Source: Corbicula japonica
Lineage: Eukaryota; Mollusca; Bivalvia; Venerida; Cyrenidae
Reading direction: 5' to 3'
DNA length: 64,000 nt
NCBI GenBank assembly: GCA_038501625.1
Contig: JAZAYU010000114.1
Span: 1,984,001-2,048,000 of the forward strand
Shown: positions 1 to 11,842 of the stretch, piece by piece
Position numbering within the stretch: the first letter of the stretch is position 1
How the letters are laid out: each line of letters opens with the position of its first letter
Program-made: the position numbers and the translations under genes
Notes under the pieces: generated by a model
What the model saw: only the letters and a program-made list of their open reading frames with translations
What the model was told of the DNA's origin: nothing
The model's database searches: none

Positions 1-2876
1 ACATGATGACCTACTTTTGTCTTCATTTGGGCAAGATAGGGGCTCTGCTAGGGGGGTCAGGGGTGGGGTGGCACCTGCACTATAGTGCTGAACCCAAATT
101 TTTTTCCTTAAGAGATATCAAGTTGGGATTTTTTTGGCACACTCAGACACTCATTAGTGCTGTCAGTTTTCATTTTGGAGTGAATTGGGAGACTTTGTCG
201 TTTTGATGAATTTTGTCGTCCAGGTCCGGACATGCAAAAAAAACTCAATTTTGATGATTTTTTCAGCGGCAAGATTTTGCGATGAATGATGGCCCACTTT
301 GAAGCTGGCATCACACCGGTCAAGAAAAGGTACATGATGACCTACTTTTGTCTTCATTTGGGCAAGATAGGGGCTCTGCTAGGGGGGTCAGGGGTGGGGT
401 GGCACCTGCACTATAGTGCTGAACCCAAATTTTTTTCCTTAAGAGATATCAAGTTGGGATTTTTTTGGCACACTCAGACACTCATTAGTGCTGTCAGTTT
501 TCATTTTGGAGTGAATTGGGAGACTTTGTCGTTTTGATGAATTTTGTCGTCCAGGTCCGGACATGCAAAAAAAACTCAATTTTGATGATTTTTTCAGCGG
601 CAAGATTTTGCGATGAATGATGGCCCACTTTGAAGCTGGCATCACACCGGTCAAGAAAAGGTACATGATGACCTACTTTTGTCTTCATTTGGGCAAGATA
701 GGGGCTCTGCTAGGGGGGTCAGGGGTGGGGTGGCACCTGCACTATAGTGCTGAACCCAAATTTTTTTCCTTAAGAGATATCAAGTTGGGATTTTTTTGGC
801 ACACTCAGACACTCATTAGTGCTGTCAGTTTTCATTTTGGAGTGAATTGGGAGACTTTGTCGTTTTGATGAATTTTGTCGTCCAGGTCCGGACATGCAAA
901 AAAAACTCAATTTTGATGATTTTTTCAGCGGCAAGATTTTGCGATGAATGATGGCCCACTTTGAAGCTGGCATCACACCGGTCAAGAAAAGGTACATGAT
1001 GACCTACTTTTGTCTTCATTTGGGCAAGATAGGGGCTCTGCTAGGGGGGTCAGGGGTGGGGTGGCACCTGCACTATAGTGCTGAACCCAAATTTTTTTCC
1101 TTAAGAGATATCAAGTTGGGATTTTTTTGGCACACTCAGACACTCATTAGTGCTGTCAGTTTTCATTTTGGAGTGAATTGGGAGACTTTGTCGTTTTGAT
1201 GAATTTTGTCGTCCAGGTCCGGACATGCAAAAAAAACTCAATTTTGATGATTTTTTCAGCGGCAAGATTTTGCGATGAATGATGGCCCACTTTGAAGCTG
1301 GCATCACACCGGTCAAGAAAAGGTACATGATGACCTACTTTTGTCTTCATTTGGGCAAGATAGGGGCTCTGCTAGGGGGGGTCAGGGGTGGGGTGGCACC
1401 TGCACTATAGTGCTGAACCCAAATTTTTTTCCTTAAGAGATATCAAGTTGGGATTTTTTTGGCACACTCAGACACTCATTAGTGCTGTCAGTTTTCATTT
1501 TGGAGTGAATTGGGAGACTTTGTCGTTTTGATGAATTTTGTCGTCCAGGTCCGGACATGCAAAAAAAACTCAATTTTGATGATTTTTTCAGCGGCAAGAT
1601 TTTGCGATGAATGATGGCCCACTTTGAAGCTGGCATCACACCGGTCAAGAAAAGGTACATGATGACCTACTTTTGTCTTCATTTGGGCAAGATAGGGGCT
1701 CTGCTAGGGGGGGTCAGGGGTGGGGTGGCACCTGCACTATAGTGCTGAACCCAAATTTTTTTCCTTAAGAGATATCAAGTTGGGATTTTTTTGGCACACT
1801 CAGACACTCATTAGTGCTGTCAGTTTTCATTTTGGAGTGAATTGGGAGACTTTGTCGTTTTGATGAATTTTGTCGTCCAGGTCCGGACATGCAAAAAAAA
1901 CTCAATTTTGATGATTTTTTCAGCGGCAAGATTTTGCGATGAATGATGGCCCACTTTGAAGCTGGCATCACACCGGTCAAGAAAAGGTACATGATGACCT
2001 ACTTTTGTCTTCATTTGGGCAAGATAGGGGCTCTGCTAGGGGGGGTCAGGGGTGGGGTGGCACCTGCACTATAGTGCTGAACCCAAATTTTTTTCCTTAA
2101 GAGATATCAAGTTGGGATTTTTTTGGCACACTCAGACACTCATTAGTGCTGTCAGTTTTCATTTTGGAGTGAATTGGGAGACTTTGTCGTTTTGATGAAT
2201 TTTGTCGTCCAGGTCCGGACATGCAAAAAAAACTCAATTTTGATGATTTTTTCAGCGGCAAGATTTTGCGATGAATGATGGCCCACTTTGAAGCTGGCAT
2301 CACACCGGTCAAGAAAAGGTACATGATGACCTACTTTTGTCTTCATTTGGGCAAGATAGGGGCTCTGCTAGGGGGGTCAGGGGTGGGGTGGCACCTGCAC
2401 TATAGTGCTGAACCCAAATTTTTTTCCTTAAGAGATATCAAGTTGGGATTTTTTTGGCACACTCAGACACTCATTAGTGCTGTCAGTTTTCATTTTGGAG
2501 TGAATTGGGAGACTTTGTCGTTTTGATGAATTTTGTCGTCCAGGTCCGGACATGCAAAAAAAACTCAATTTTGATGATTTTTTCAGCGGCAAGATTTTGC
2601 GATGAATGATGGCCCACTTTGAAGCTGGCATCACACCGGTCAAGAAAAGGTACATGATGACCTACTTTTGTCTTCATTTGGGCAAGATAGGGGCTCTGCT
2701 AGGGGGGTCAGGGGTGGGGTGGCACCTGCACTATAGTGCTGAACCCAAATTTTTTTCCTTAAGAGATATCAAGTTGGGATTTTTTTGGCACACTCAGACA
2801 CTCATTAGTGCAAAAAAAACTCAATTTTGATGATATTTTCAGCGACAAGATTTCGCTATGAATGATGGCCCACTTT
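1..2876. repeat. 331/332-bp satellite array, eight full copies plus a damaged ninth
   Basis: Copies begin at 1, 332, 663, 994, 1325, 1657, 1989, 2321 and 2652, each at the same ACATGATGACC point. Units are virtually identical. The main difference is a run of six or seven G, which makes the unit 331 or 332 bp; three adjacent 332-bp units lie at 1325-2320. The array starts at the window edge, so it continues to the left. The last copy has lost about 75 bp internally near 2811 and then carries several substitutions before merging into the next repeat. Short open frames recur in each unit, but the single-G change breaks the plus-strand one, so I read none as genes. Confidence 0.95.
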
Positions 2877-4855
2877 GATGCAGGTTGTAGACTATAAGTA
2901 TCTTATGTAAACAAGGTACGATGCAGGTTGTAGACCATAAGCATCTTACGTGAACGAGGTTCGGTGCTGGTTGTAGACTAAAAATTATCTCACTTGAACG
3001 AGGCTAGAAGAAGGTTGCTGACTATAAATATCAGACGTGAAAAAGGTTCAGTTCAGGTTGTGAGATTTTACATATCTCACGTGAATGATGTTCAGTGCAG
3101 GTTGTAGATTATGCGTATCTCATGTGAACGAGGTTCGGTGCAGGTTGTAGACAATAAGTATCTCATGTGAACAAGGTTTGGTGCAGTTTGTAAACTATAA
3201 GTATCTCATGTGAACGAGGTTCGGTGCAGGTTGTAGACAATAAGTATCTCATGTGAACGAGGTTCGGTGCAGGTTGTAAACTATAAGTTTCTCATGTGAA
3301 CGAGGTTTGGTGCAGGTTGTAGACAATAAGTATCTCATGTGAACGAGGTTCGGTGCAGGTTGTATACTATAAGTATCTCATGTGAACGAGGTTTGGTGCA
3401 GGTTGTAGACAATAAGTATCTCATGTGAACGAGGTTCGGTGCAGGTTGTATACTATAAGTATCTCATGTGAACGAGGTTCGGTGCAGGTTGTATACTATA
3501 AGTATCTCATGTGAACGAGATATGGTGCAGGTTTTATACTATAAGTATCTCATGTGAACGAGGTTCGGTGCAGGTTGTATACTATAAGTATCTCATGTGA
3601 ACGAGATATGGTGCAGGTTGTATACTATAAGTATCTCATGTGAACGAGGTTCGGTGCAGGTTGTATACTATAAGTATCTCTTGTGAACGAGGTTCGATGC
3701 AGGTTGTATACTATAAGTATCTCACGTGTAATAGGTTGGGTGCAGGTTGTATACTATAAGTATCTCATGTGAACGAGATATGGTGCAGGTTGTATACTAT
3801 AAGTATCTCATGTGAACGAGGTTCGGTGCAGGTTGTATACTATAAGTATCACATGTGAACGAGGTTTGGTGCAGGTTGTAAACTATAAGTATCACATGTG
3901 AACGAGGTTTGGTGCAGGTTGCAAACTATAAGTATCTCATGTGAACGAGGTTCGGTGCAGGTTGTAAACTATAAGTATCTCATGTGAACGAGGTTCGGTG
4001 CAGGTTGTAAACTATAAGTATCACATGTGAACGAGGTTCGGTGCAGGTTGTAAACTATAAGTATCTCATGTGAACGAGGTTCGGTGCAATTTGTAGACAA
4101 TAAGTATCTCATGTGAACGAGATTCGGTGCAGGTTGTAAACTATAAGTATCACATGTGAACGAGGTTTGGTGCAGGTTGCAAACTATAAGTATCTCATGT
4201 GAACGAGGTTCGGTGCAGGTTGTATACTATAAGTATCTCATGTGAACGAGGTTCGTTGCAGGTTGTATACTATAAGTATCTCTTGTGAACGAGGTTCGGT
4301 GCAGGTTGTATACTATAAGTATCTCATGTGAACGAGGTTCGGTGCAGGTTGTATACTATAAGTATCTCTTGTGAACGAGGTTTGGTGCAGGTTGTAAACT
4401 ATAAGTATCTCATGTGAACGAGGTTTGGTGCAGGTTGTATACTATAAGTATCTCATGTGAACGAGGTTCGGTGCAGGTTGTAGACAATAAGTATCTTTAC
4501 GTGGTATAGGTTAGGTCAGGTCGTTGAATTTAAGTATCTTACGTGTTATAGGTTGGGTGCAGGTTGTAGACTATAAGTATCTTTACGTGGTATAGGTTAG
4601 GTCAGGTCGTTGAATTTAAGTATCTTACGTGTTATAGGTTGGGTGCAGGTTGTAGACTATAAGTATCTCATGTGAACGAGGTTCGGTGCAGGTTGTATAC
4701 TATAAGTATCTCACGTGTAAAAGGTTGGGTGCTGGTTGTAGACAATAAGTATCTCACGTGTAATAGGTTGGGTGCAGGTTGTAGACTATAAGTTTCTTAC
4801 GTAGTATAGGTTAGGTCAGGTCGTTGAATTTAAGTATCTTACGTATTATAGGTTC
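2877..4855. repeat. 43-bp minisatellite array, about 45 copies
   Basis: A 43-bp unit is repeated head to tail (for example starts at 3481 and 3524). Its core reads GGTGCAGGTTGTATACTATA then AGTATCTCATGTGAACGAGG. Copies vary by a few bases and short higher-order patterns are visible, such as a GTGGTATAGGTTAGGTCAGG variant pair at about 4490-4630 and again near 4800. Many copies carry CATGTG or CACGTG E-box-like words, which follows from the repeat itself. It abuts the 331-bp satellite directly at a shared GATGCAGGTTGTAG-like word. No gene is visible. Confidence 0.93.
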
Positions 4856-6269
4856 GGATTTTAACATCCGAACGGAAAATAAGTAACAGATATATTACAC
4901 TTGTATTAATTATTTAAAGACTATAAGATTATTTCTTTTGTTGTGCAAAAATATATTTTTACCTGTGTGGTGTGTAAATGACTTTTTCCTACAGCGGATA
5001 AACACAGGAAATACCGAACTAGTATGCAAGAATAATTTGTTAAATCTATTTTTTTTTCGTTCGTATTCACAAATTTTAAATGTATTTAATAAAACATTTG
5101 AAAAGCAATAAAAAGTAATGTAAAGTAATGAAAAGTAACGATCATTAGCCTACGTGTATTAAAATCTGCATCAATTCGGATGACTAGCTGGCATTTGGGG
5201 CTTTATCTGTCAAATTAAGTAAACACCCAAACACCTTGGCTAGTTACTGAAACATCGCACTGTCTTCTAATGTTTTAACTTAAACGTTTACTCAAACACT
5301 CATATCAAAGTAAATATGTTATAACGGAACCCCATGTTAATTTTCACTTTCGGACGAGCCTTTTAGCGCTTCTTGACTAGGAAATGAAGAGCTCTTTGTG
5401 GAATATACTGATGTGATGGATAACAAACTTAAGGATTTGAATTAGTTTAAGATATCTTTTGTATATCTGTAATTTTGATTTTTGTGTTAAATATTGTAAA
5501 CTTAAATGATAAGTGATACTACGAACATGAGAAGTTTATTTATTTATTTGATTTTTATACTAGGTAAGAACTTTTAAAAAATCTGCATTTTTCTTGATAA
5601 AGGACAGGTGTCCGGAAATTTTGAATCAATTGAAAATGGGGGCCATTTGTTGGTATAGTGTATAAATTTAACATCATAGAGTTATAACTGACTTCCCTTT
5701 TGGAAGATATTATGCATTGGTAAGATTTGTTTTGTTGTTTTGAAGTCACATCTCCATGCATGCATCACATGCACTATCAAAGAGTGATAAAGTAATAACT
5801 ATCTTTTCAAATATGTGAACAATTCTTTTTCTTCTGGAGTCGGTTATTTAAAACTTTATTCGCGGATTAAACTAACAAACCGGGGTGGGGGTGTGTATTT
5901 AGGGTGGGAAGTACATTTCCAATAGAAATAATGACAGTTGTATGAAATATTTTTAATATATTTTATGTCATAAGAAACGTGTTATTCTAGTGTACAAATG
6001 CATGAAATAAAACAAAAGAAATATTAGATTTTATTTGTAAGAATTACTGATTTTACATTTGATCCATGTTTAGTTTTAGTACCCGCGGATAATGTTTCAA
6101 AAACCGGCCTAGCATGCAAATCAACGAATACCTCGTGAAAAGAACCTCCTGTGCAACAGGATGCCAAGGAACACTAAATCATGCAGGCAGCTAAAATATA
6201 AATCGGATATACTTTGTGTAATTTGGAACTTATTTCCTTTCATATCTCTGATTTACCAAATAAAGAGTA

Positions 6270-6270
<1 letters not shown>
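4856..6270. other. AT-rich non-coding stretch
   Basis: No convincing exon, RNA gene or element is seen. A small hairpin (TTCGGAT at 4853-4859 with ATCCGAA at 4866-4872) lies exactly where the minisatellite ends. Open frames here are short and lack any recognisable domain. Confidence 0.5.

Positions 6271-6332
<62 letters not shown>
6271..6332. repeat. (ATT)n microsatellite
   Basis: About 20 uninterrupted ATT triplets. The poly-Leu open frame across it is a by-product of the repeat. Confidence 0.95.
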
Positions 6333-8205
6333 GCATGAGAAGTTGTTTCGATGAGTTATTAAACATAATGAATCTAGACCTTAGTTTTCTAGATTCCTGT
6401 TTGCATGCAGACGAATAAGAACTGTTCAAGACAAAACAAAAAAAGAGAGACTATTACATAGGAAGCAGAAAATGCAGTAAAATTAAGATAACAACGAGAT
6501 GTTTTCTGACTAGGGGATGCAGTTGTCGAGTTCCTCTATGCGAAAGCTTCATTATCGCGATATCCTTACATGGTAATGGGCAGTGTGACAAACATGGCAA
6601 AGATTTGCGATTTTTCGTCCGCACACCTCGATTCTTTAGGATCGGCGGCTGTAAAAAGATTACGTGTATATCAGCGCATCGCTAGTAAATCAATATTCAA
6701 TGATCCAATGTATGAAATATGTAAACATGGTGATGCCAAACACATTGCATGCATATTCTTTTAATAGAAACGTTACTTCAGTGTCACGATTTGAACTTAA
6801 ACAAAGGCATTTCTAAATAAATTTTGAAATACCGAAACTTTTCTTCACTAGTTATCGTTTTCTGTAATATTCTTTTCAGTTTGGGAGGTTGCGAACATTT
6901 ATGCCGGTGAGTATATTTTACTGATTTTCACTGAATTTAGTTAGGAAGGCAATAATTGTTGCAAGAACAAAACGAAGCAAAGATCAAGTTCATCAGGTAC
7001 AGCCACATTCTCAATTTTAAGAGTCGGTATACCCAGATTGACCAGTTTTCAGACTCTTGACAATTTCTTCTAGTCCTAAAATCAAAAATAGAATTGTTTC
7101 AATCCTAACAGCGCTTATGAGTGCGATGCAATAAAATAGTTCCTTTCTTCCTATAGTTTAAGGTATAACGTAATATATGTGCTTATGTTGAATACGTTGT
7201 AAAATCGAAATGGCACTATTAATTTAAATATCGATAAAATGAATGAATAAAATCACGACTAAAAACATTTCTGGATTAATACGCAGAAGTATATCGTTTA
7301 TCTAGATGTTACATGCGGTTGATTAGTTGATTCATTGCAACAAACACGTTTACTTAACAAAAGAAATTTAAAATCATTCGGACGTGCCATATTAACTACA
7401 ATGTACTGATGCAATAATTTCATTCAAAATGTAGAACACGTTGCAATTTATTGACCATTATTATAATGCCATAAATTTGTGTTCCGTGTTATTAAGTTCA
7501 CATTATCATTAACCAAATGTTGTTCCCATGTTATGACATATCAATAACATCTGTATACAAGTTAAGTAAAATGTTTAATCCCAAAATTTGTTGTTAGTGT
7601 TTATCAGTGATGTTATCAATAACGCCCATTGAAGGATGTTGGACAAGATACATGTATCAGTGTAAATATTGAGTTGCGCTCAACCCGGGGATAGGCGGCG
7701 TAGACAGTACTATGCATTTATATTTATGCCCAATAACAGGCCCAATCTAATCGAAACTGCAATAGTTTGATTATTCGTCGTGGTGTTCCAGTAGCGACGA
7801 TAAATAAATCTAAATACTCACAGACTGTCCTGGGCTTAAACATCAGCAAACCATGGGCTGTATCGGTGATTGGTCGTAACATTGCCGTAATTCCGTACAG
7901 TGAAACACATATTAGTTATATTAATTTTGCATTTAAAGGATTAAATACAAGATTATTAATTAGAGAAAATTGTCCTAAACGGATGTGGAGGTTAGACGGA
8001 CATAAACGATGTGGAGGTTAGACGGACAAAACATCAAATTTCAGGAATGTAGAATTGGATAGGTTTTGCAATGAAAGTACCAGTTAATGAAAAGAACTGA
8101 GTTTCAATGCTGACCCACCTTTACCTTTAATGCTTTGATTTGTTTTCATGCCCATTCTGCACCTTGGATGTGACCAGGCGCTTAACCCTTTCCTCCATAG
8201 ATACA
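6333..8205. other. Non-coding stretch with one short tandem duplication
   Basis: No supported gene. A 20-bp word GATGTGGAGGTTAGACGGAC occurs at 7982-8001 and again at 8008-8027. An open frame at 7767-8021 ends inside this duplication and has no recognisable domain. Confidence 0.5.
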
Positions 8206-9110
8206 CCTTTATTGCGTGGGCGAACAGTTTAGATCCAGATCAGCCGGCGCGTCCGTGCCGTCTGATCAGAATCGAATCTGTTCAAGCTTTCTGATTCGTT
8301 AAAACGATTGCGTTTCATTTCAGAAATCACAACATTGTTAATTTCAAATTCGCACCGTTTACATATCTGATGTTAAATAGTTATGACAGTTCGAGAACAT
8401 TTGTTGTTTTATTTAATCTTAAAGAATGTGTTAATGCCGTTATCAGATAATACTTGTAAGCCAACTTATTTCCACCGTATCATGCAAGCGGTGCGAACAT
8501 AAAATTCATAACATTATGAAATCGGAATCTTCCACCGTCGTCTGTAAGCAAGCTTGCGTGTTTTCTACACTTAACCAATGTTCTAACTACACCGATCATA
8601 TTTTTTAAATTTATCAGCAAGGATTCCGGATATACACTTCAAACTTAAACTATAATAAGATAAATCATTTTCACTTCTTTGTATAAAAAATTACTAAATT
8701 TTCTCCACGCGTTTTGAAACCACTGACATTTAATCAAGGTAGGGGTAAAACCTAAAGTCACAAAATTGTCGGTACATGTAGTGGGTTTATTCTCCGTAAA
8801 CGAAAAGTCTCATTGTTTAAACATTGATTTTAAGTAATTTTGAACAATTCTATGCAATTCTGAAATAATGCGATTGTTTTGCTGTTACACAGAAGATTTT
8901 TCAAAAGTTTTTACCGGTTGCAGTATATCCTCTTTCCGGTCAATTTTGTGACTTTTGGTTTTGCCCTCAACTCGATGAAATGTCCTTGGTTTAAGAACGC
9001 ACGGAGGGATTTTAATGGAAATTTCAGTAAAAATGGTGCATCTTATTTCAAATTTGAAGGCTGTACTCCAATTCTGTGCGAAGAATTGTTTTTGATCTGT
9101 TTAGTTAGAA
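8206..9110. repeat. Dispersed repeat, copy 1 (related to 14567-15330)
   Basis: The block beginning GTGGGCGAACAGTTTAGATC and, more strongly, 8555-9110 can be aligned by eye with 14745-15330; both share a TTTTGGTTTTGCCCTCA word and a run encoding a short WFKNARRDFNGNF-like peptide. A shorter related piece lies at about 34550-34745. The shared short open frames are repeat sequence, not genes. The family is not identified. Confidence 0.7.
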
Positions 9111-9177
9111 CTTTAGTTAAGTGTAGAGATTCACTGGTGTACAACAACTATAAAGTCTTAACAATGCAACAAAAATC

Positions 9178-9617
9178 AACTTTTATTTTATGCTTTTCAG
9201 TGAATTATAGAATTTTCCCGGTGAAATAAAAGTGGTATTTCACTGTTTCCAAACAGTGGAATATCATTTTTATTTTCACTGCTTTTTTCACGTTGGTACC
9301 TAAACGCACATAACATACCGAATGAGAACGTTGAGAAAACGGGCTCAATTTGGATATTTGACGTCATGACGTCACGTCATAAACAAGCGGTTTTGGCGCC
9401 ATTTCTTGCCATTTTTCTGTCAAATTCACACAAAGTGTGCACTAAAAGCATAAAATAAAAAGAAAATTTGTTTTTACCAGTGAAAGATAGAAATATATTT
9501 CACTCGTGAACTCCGGAATTATGTATTTTCACTCGTGGCTTCGCCACTCGTGAAAATACGAATTCCGGAGCTCACTCGGTGAAATATATTTCTATCTTAC
9601 ACTGGTTAAAACAAATA
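9178..9617. mobile_element. Bipartite inverted-repeat element with long terminal hairpin
   Basis: An inverted pair bounds a first part: CTTTTATTTTATGCTTTT at about 9179-9197 and its complement at 9444-9463. Directly after it, 9467-9617 forms a long imperfect hairpin with arms of about 72 bp, whose apex is GTGGC-TTC-GCCAC. A truncated relative of the first part lies at 36643-36780. This two-part plan recurs in the insertions at 47856 and 49925. It is probably a non-autonomous DNA element; the superfamily is unknown. Confidence 0.65.
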
Positions 9618-10306
9618 TCCTCTATGTCTTCAAGCGATTTGCATGGTTTTCTCAACCATTACCCCATATACTAGTTTCAAGTTTTATCACGTGTGTGATC
9701 AGTGAAGATCCAGACCAGCTGTCACATTCGTAGCTTTTTGGTCAGAAATAACCTCATCATGGATAGCAGACATTAGACAATAATACATGTCTTGTAGACT
9801 GGCTCCCGTCACTATGTTCTGTTATATATTCTCGTGTCACTTATACAATATACCTCCAAGAAAAGCAACTCCTGCAGGTACTTCACTGATATGCATTTTA
9901 CTTACTTACTTTATCTCCCAGAACATAGGATGATTCAGCATATCAGAAAAAAGAAAATGAAATAAAATGTAAAAAAAAAGATAATAAGTATTCCAGTGTG
10001 TTTTTTTAAATCAACCATCTAGCTGGTGCCAGGCTACATGTTTTGATAAACAGATAAATATGTTGTAATCTAGCTCAAAAACTGACCTAGACTCCATTGA
10101 AATGGGAAATATTTCATAAACAAACTGTCTCAAATTAAGAAAACAACAACTTGAGATTCATTAATTATAAATACATTATCTAGATGTCTAAGCTTCTTAC
10201 AATATTCTTGTTACCTAAACGTTTGAAAGGCCTTAATTACACAAACTTTAAATCTCAATCAAGTTTCTAAACATGCAAAAGAAACAAAATAGTTTCAGAG
10301 ACGTAC
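9618..10306. other. Non-coding stretch
   Basis: AT-rich sequence with no supported gene or clear repeat. If the minus-strand exon at 10307-10529 is real, this is the start of its first intron. Confidence 0.4.
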
Positions 10307-10529
10307 ATTCATACTGTCTGTGTCCGTATACTTTGGTGTCAAGAATTTCTCTGCCCGGTTGATAGACTGGTTTTCCAACGGATTTGGCTTGAACGTCGTA
10401 TTCTATACTCTTTAGCTCAACTGTTCGAAGAAAAGGGGAGCTATCATACTCATTCGGGGCCATTACTTCGTTCCCAACAAGATCCTTGCCTCTTCCAAAA
10501 ATATTTTCCCAGTTATGCCCCTTTAGCAT
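10307..10529 (-). CDS. Possible first coding exon of an unrecognised minus-strand gene
   Basis: On the minus strand an ATG at 10529 opens 74 codons rich in charged and hydrophilic residues (begins MLKGHNWENIFGRGKDLVGN, later VYQPGREILDTKVYGHRQYE). The frame then meets a near-ideal splice donor (GAAT|GTACGT, GT at 10306-10305), so the exon would end in phase 1. Codon choice and composition look more protein-like than the surrounding AT-rich sequence, and there is no signal peptide or membrane segment. I do not recognise the family. No downstream exon was found between 5 and 10 kb on the minus strand, so this could be an orphan exon, a gene fragment or chance. Confidence 0.35.
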
Positions 10530-11085
10530 TTTAGTTTGTCTTAAAAGTATTTAAGCAGTTAGCCGATTTCTTTAATATAACTAAACCTAATATTAAAAAA
10601 ATTAAGGTGTTATTTCTGTTATTTGAAACAAATTTCTCTTTAATTAATCACCGACTTGTAATTAGTTTTCACTTTTGCACATGAATGTTTGACCATTTTT
10701 ATTGTCGTTTAATTTTCAAATAAAATTATTGTCAATATATATTGTATTATCAAATGAATGTGTTACATGGGCCTCGGGTCTTGTTTTAGGCGGTAGCTTT
10801 GCAGAGCCTCGTCATTATTGCCTAAACCAGATCCATTAGGGCGGGTTTTCTCACCCGAACCCGCGCACGTGAAAGATATTAAGGGTCAATCATTGTTAAT
10901 TAAGTCACTTTTCCACGTTAAAACGAATATATGTCTACACTGTGTTATTCGGCCGTTAAGCAAAACATTATAATTATATCCATATATTAAAAAAAATATT
11001 TTATTCAATAACAACAACAACAACAATATAATATAACAAGATTTTTATAAAAAGTATAATATCAAGAAAAGTGTTCGCAAATAGA
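10530..11085. other. Non-coding stretch
   Basis: No gene is seen. It includes a short (AAC)n run near 11010 and AT-rich sequence. If 10307-10529 is a first exon, its promoter would lie here, but no clear TATA box was found. Confidence 0.4.
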
Positions 11086-11262
11086 AGTCAAACCTGTGCT
11101 AAAGACCACCTGTTATCTATGACAACCTTTGGATAAAGACCACATTTTATTTATCTCACCAACTGACTTAAGAATAAATTTATTTCTATTCAAAGACCAC
11201 TCGTTTTCAAAGACCAATTCTGGTTTCCCCTTAATGGTCATTAAAGACAGGTTTGACTGTAC
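11086..11262. mobile_element. MITE-like element, AAAGACCAC family, copy 1
   Basis: Inverted termini AGTCAAACCTGT (11086) and ACAGGTTTGACT (11247-11258) bound about 175 bp rich in the word AAAGACCA. The termini and size fit a non-autonomous DNA transposon. Two relatives lie at 11398 and 14133. Confidence 0.7.
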
Positions 11263-11397
11263 TTGTAATTTCAGGTATGCACCAATTACTCTGAAAGAAT
11301 GAATATTTTCACCCTGGTCGGAATACTATTTCGTCTGAATGTAACAACAGTCGTTTTGTAATTTGTTTTATTACTGAAATTTTTTTGTTCGGTTATA

Positions 11398-11530
11398 TAC
11401 AGTCAAACATGTCTTAAAAGATCACTCAGAGGAAAAATATAATGCGTTCTTTACATAAATAAAATAATTCTAGTCTTTATTCATGTGTGGTCTTTGCTTA
11501 CAGTTAGTCTTTAGCATATGTTGGACTGTA
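11398..11530. mobile_element. MITE-like element, same family, copy 2
   Basis: TACAGTCAAACATGTCTT at 11398-11415 faces an imperfect complement ending TTGGACTGTA at 11530. Ends begin and finish with TA, as expected for a Tc1/mariner-type target, though that assignment is inference. Confidence 0.6.
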
Positions 11531-11654
11531 TGTTAATATGTTGTACAAAATTCTCAGAACAATTTGTATATTATCCCCGACAGTACAACCGCTGTAAGCA
11601 GAGTAACGACTTATTATTCTTTTTATGTGTTTGACTTCGTTTTTATTCCCGCAG

Positions 11655-11842
11655 AGATGTGCAAGAACAACCTTATTTCCGGTAGGAACGCGACGCTCTC
11701 TGCATTTTCTTCCCAATATCCAGACGTAGCCCACGGTCCCCAGCGGGCTTACCTGAACACACATGAGCAGAAGGACGCCCAAGGGCATCTGTTGGCCGGG
11801 TCGTGGGTCGCCGCACAAAGTGACAACAATCAGTATTTACAG
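11655..11842 (+). CDS. Exon: first part of the F5/8C domain
   Basis: The acceptor TTTATTCCCGCAG precedes 11655 and the donor CAG|GTTTGT follows 11842. The frame reads MCKNNLISGRNATLSAFSSQ and continues through the first strands of a discoidin domain, including a SWVAAQSDNNQYLQV run that matches the family's usual GW..W..LQVDLG region. It enters from a split codon, so an earlier exon with a signal peptide is expected upstream. Confidence 0.8.

Noticed and set aside
1..2830. Repeated 64-83-residue open frames in the satellite
   Set aside because: They recur only because the unit recurs; the plus-strand frame is lost in the 332-bp units and no start context or domain is present.
2877..4855. CRISPR-like array
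   Set aside because: Repeats abut with no unique spacers, and the genome is clearly animal.
8879..9229. 116-residue protein-coding gene
   Set aside because: The same peptide pieces occur in the dispersed repeat at 15063; no splice or start support.
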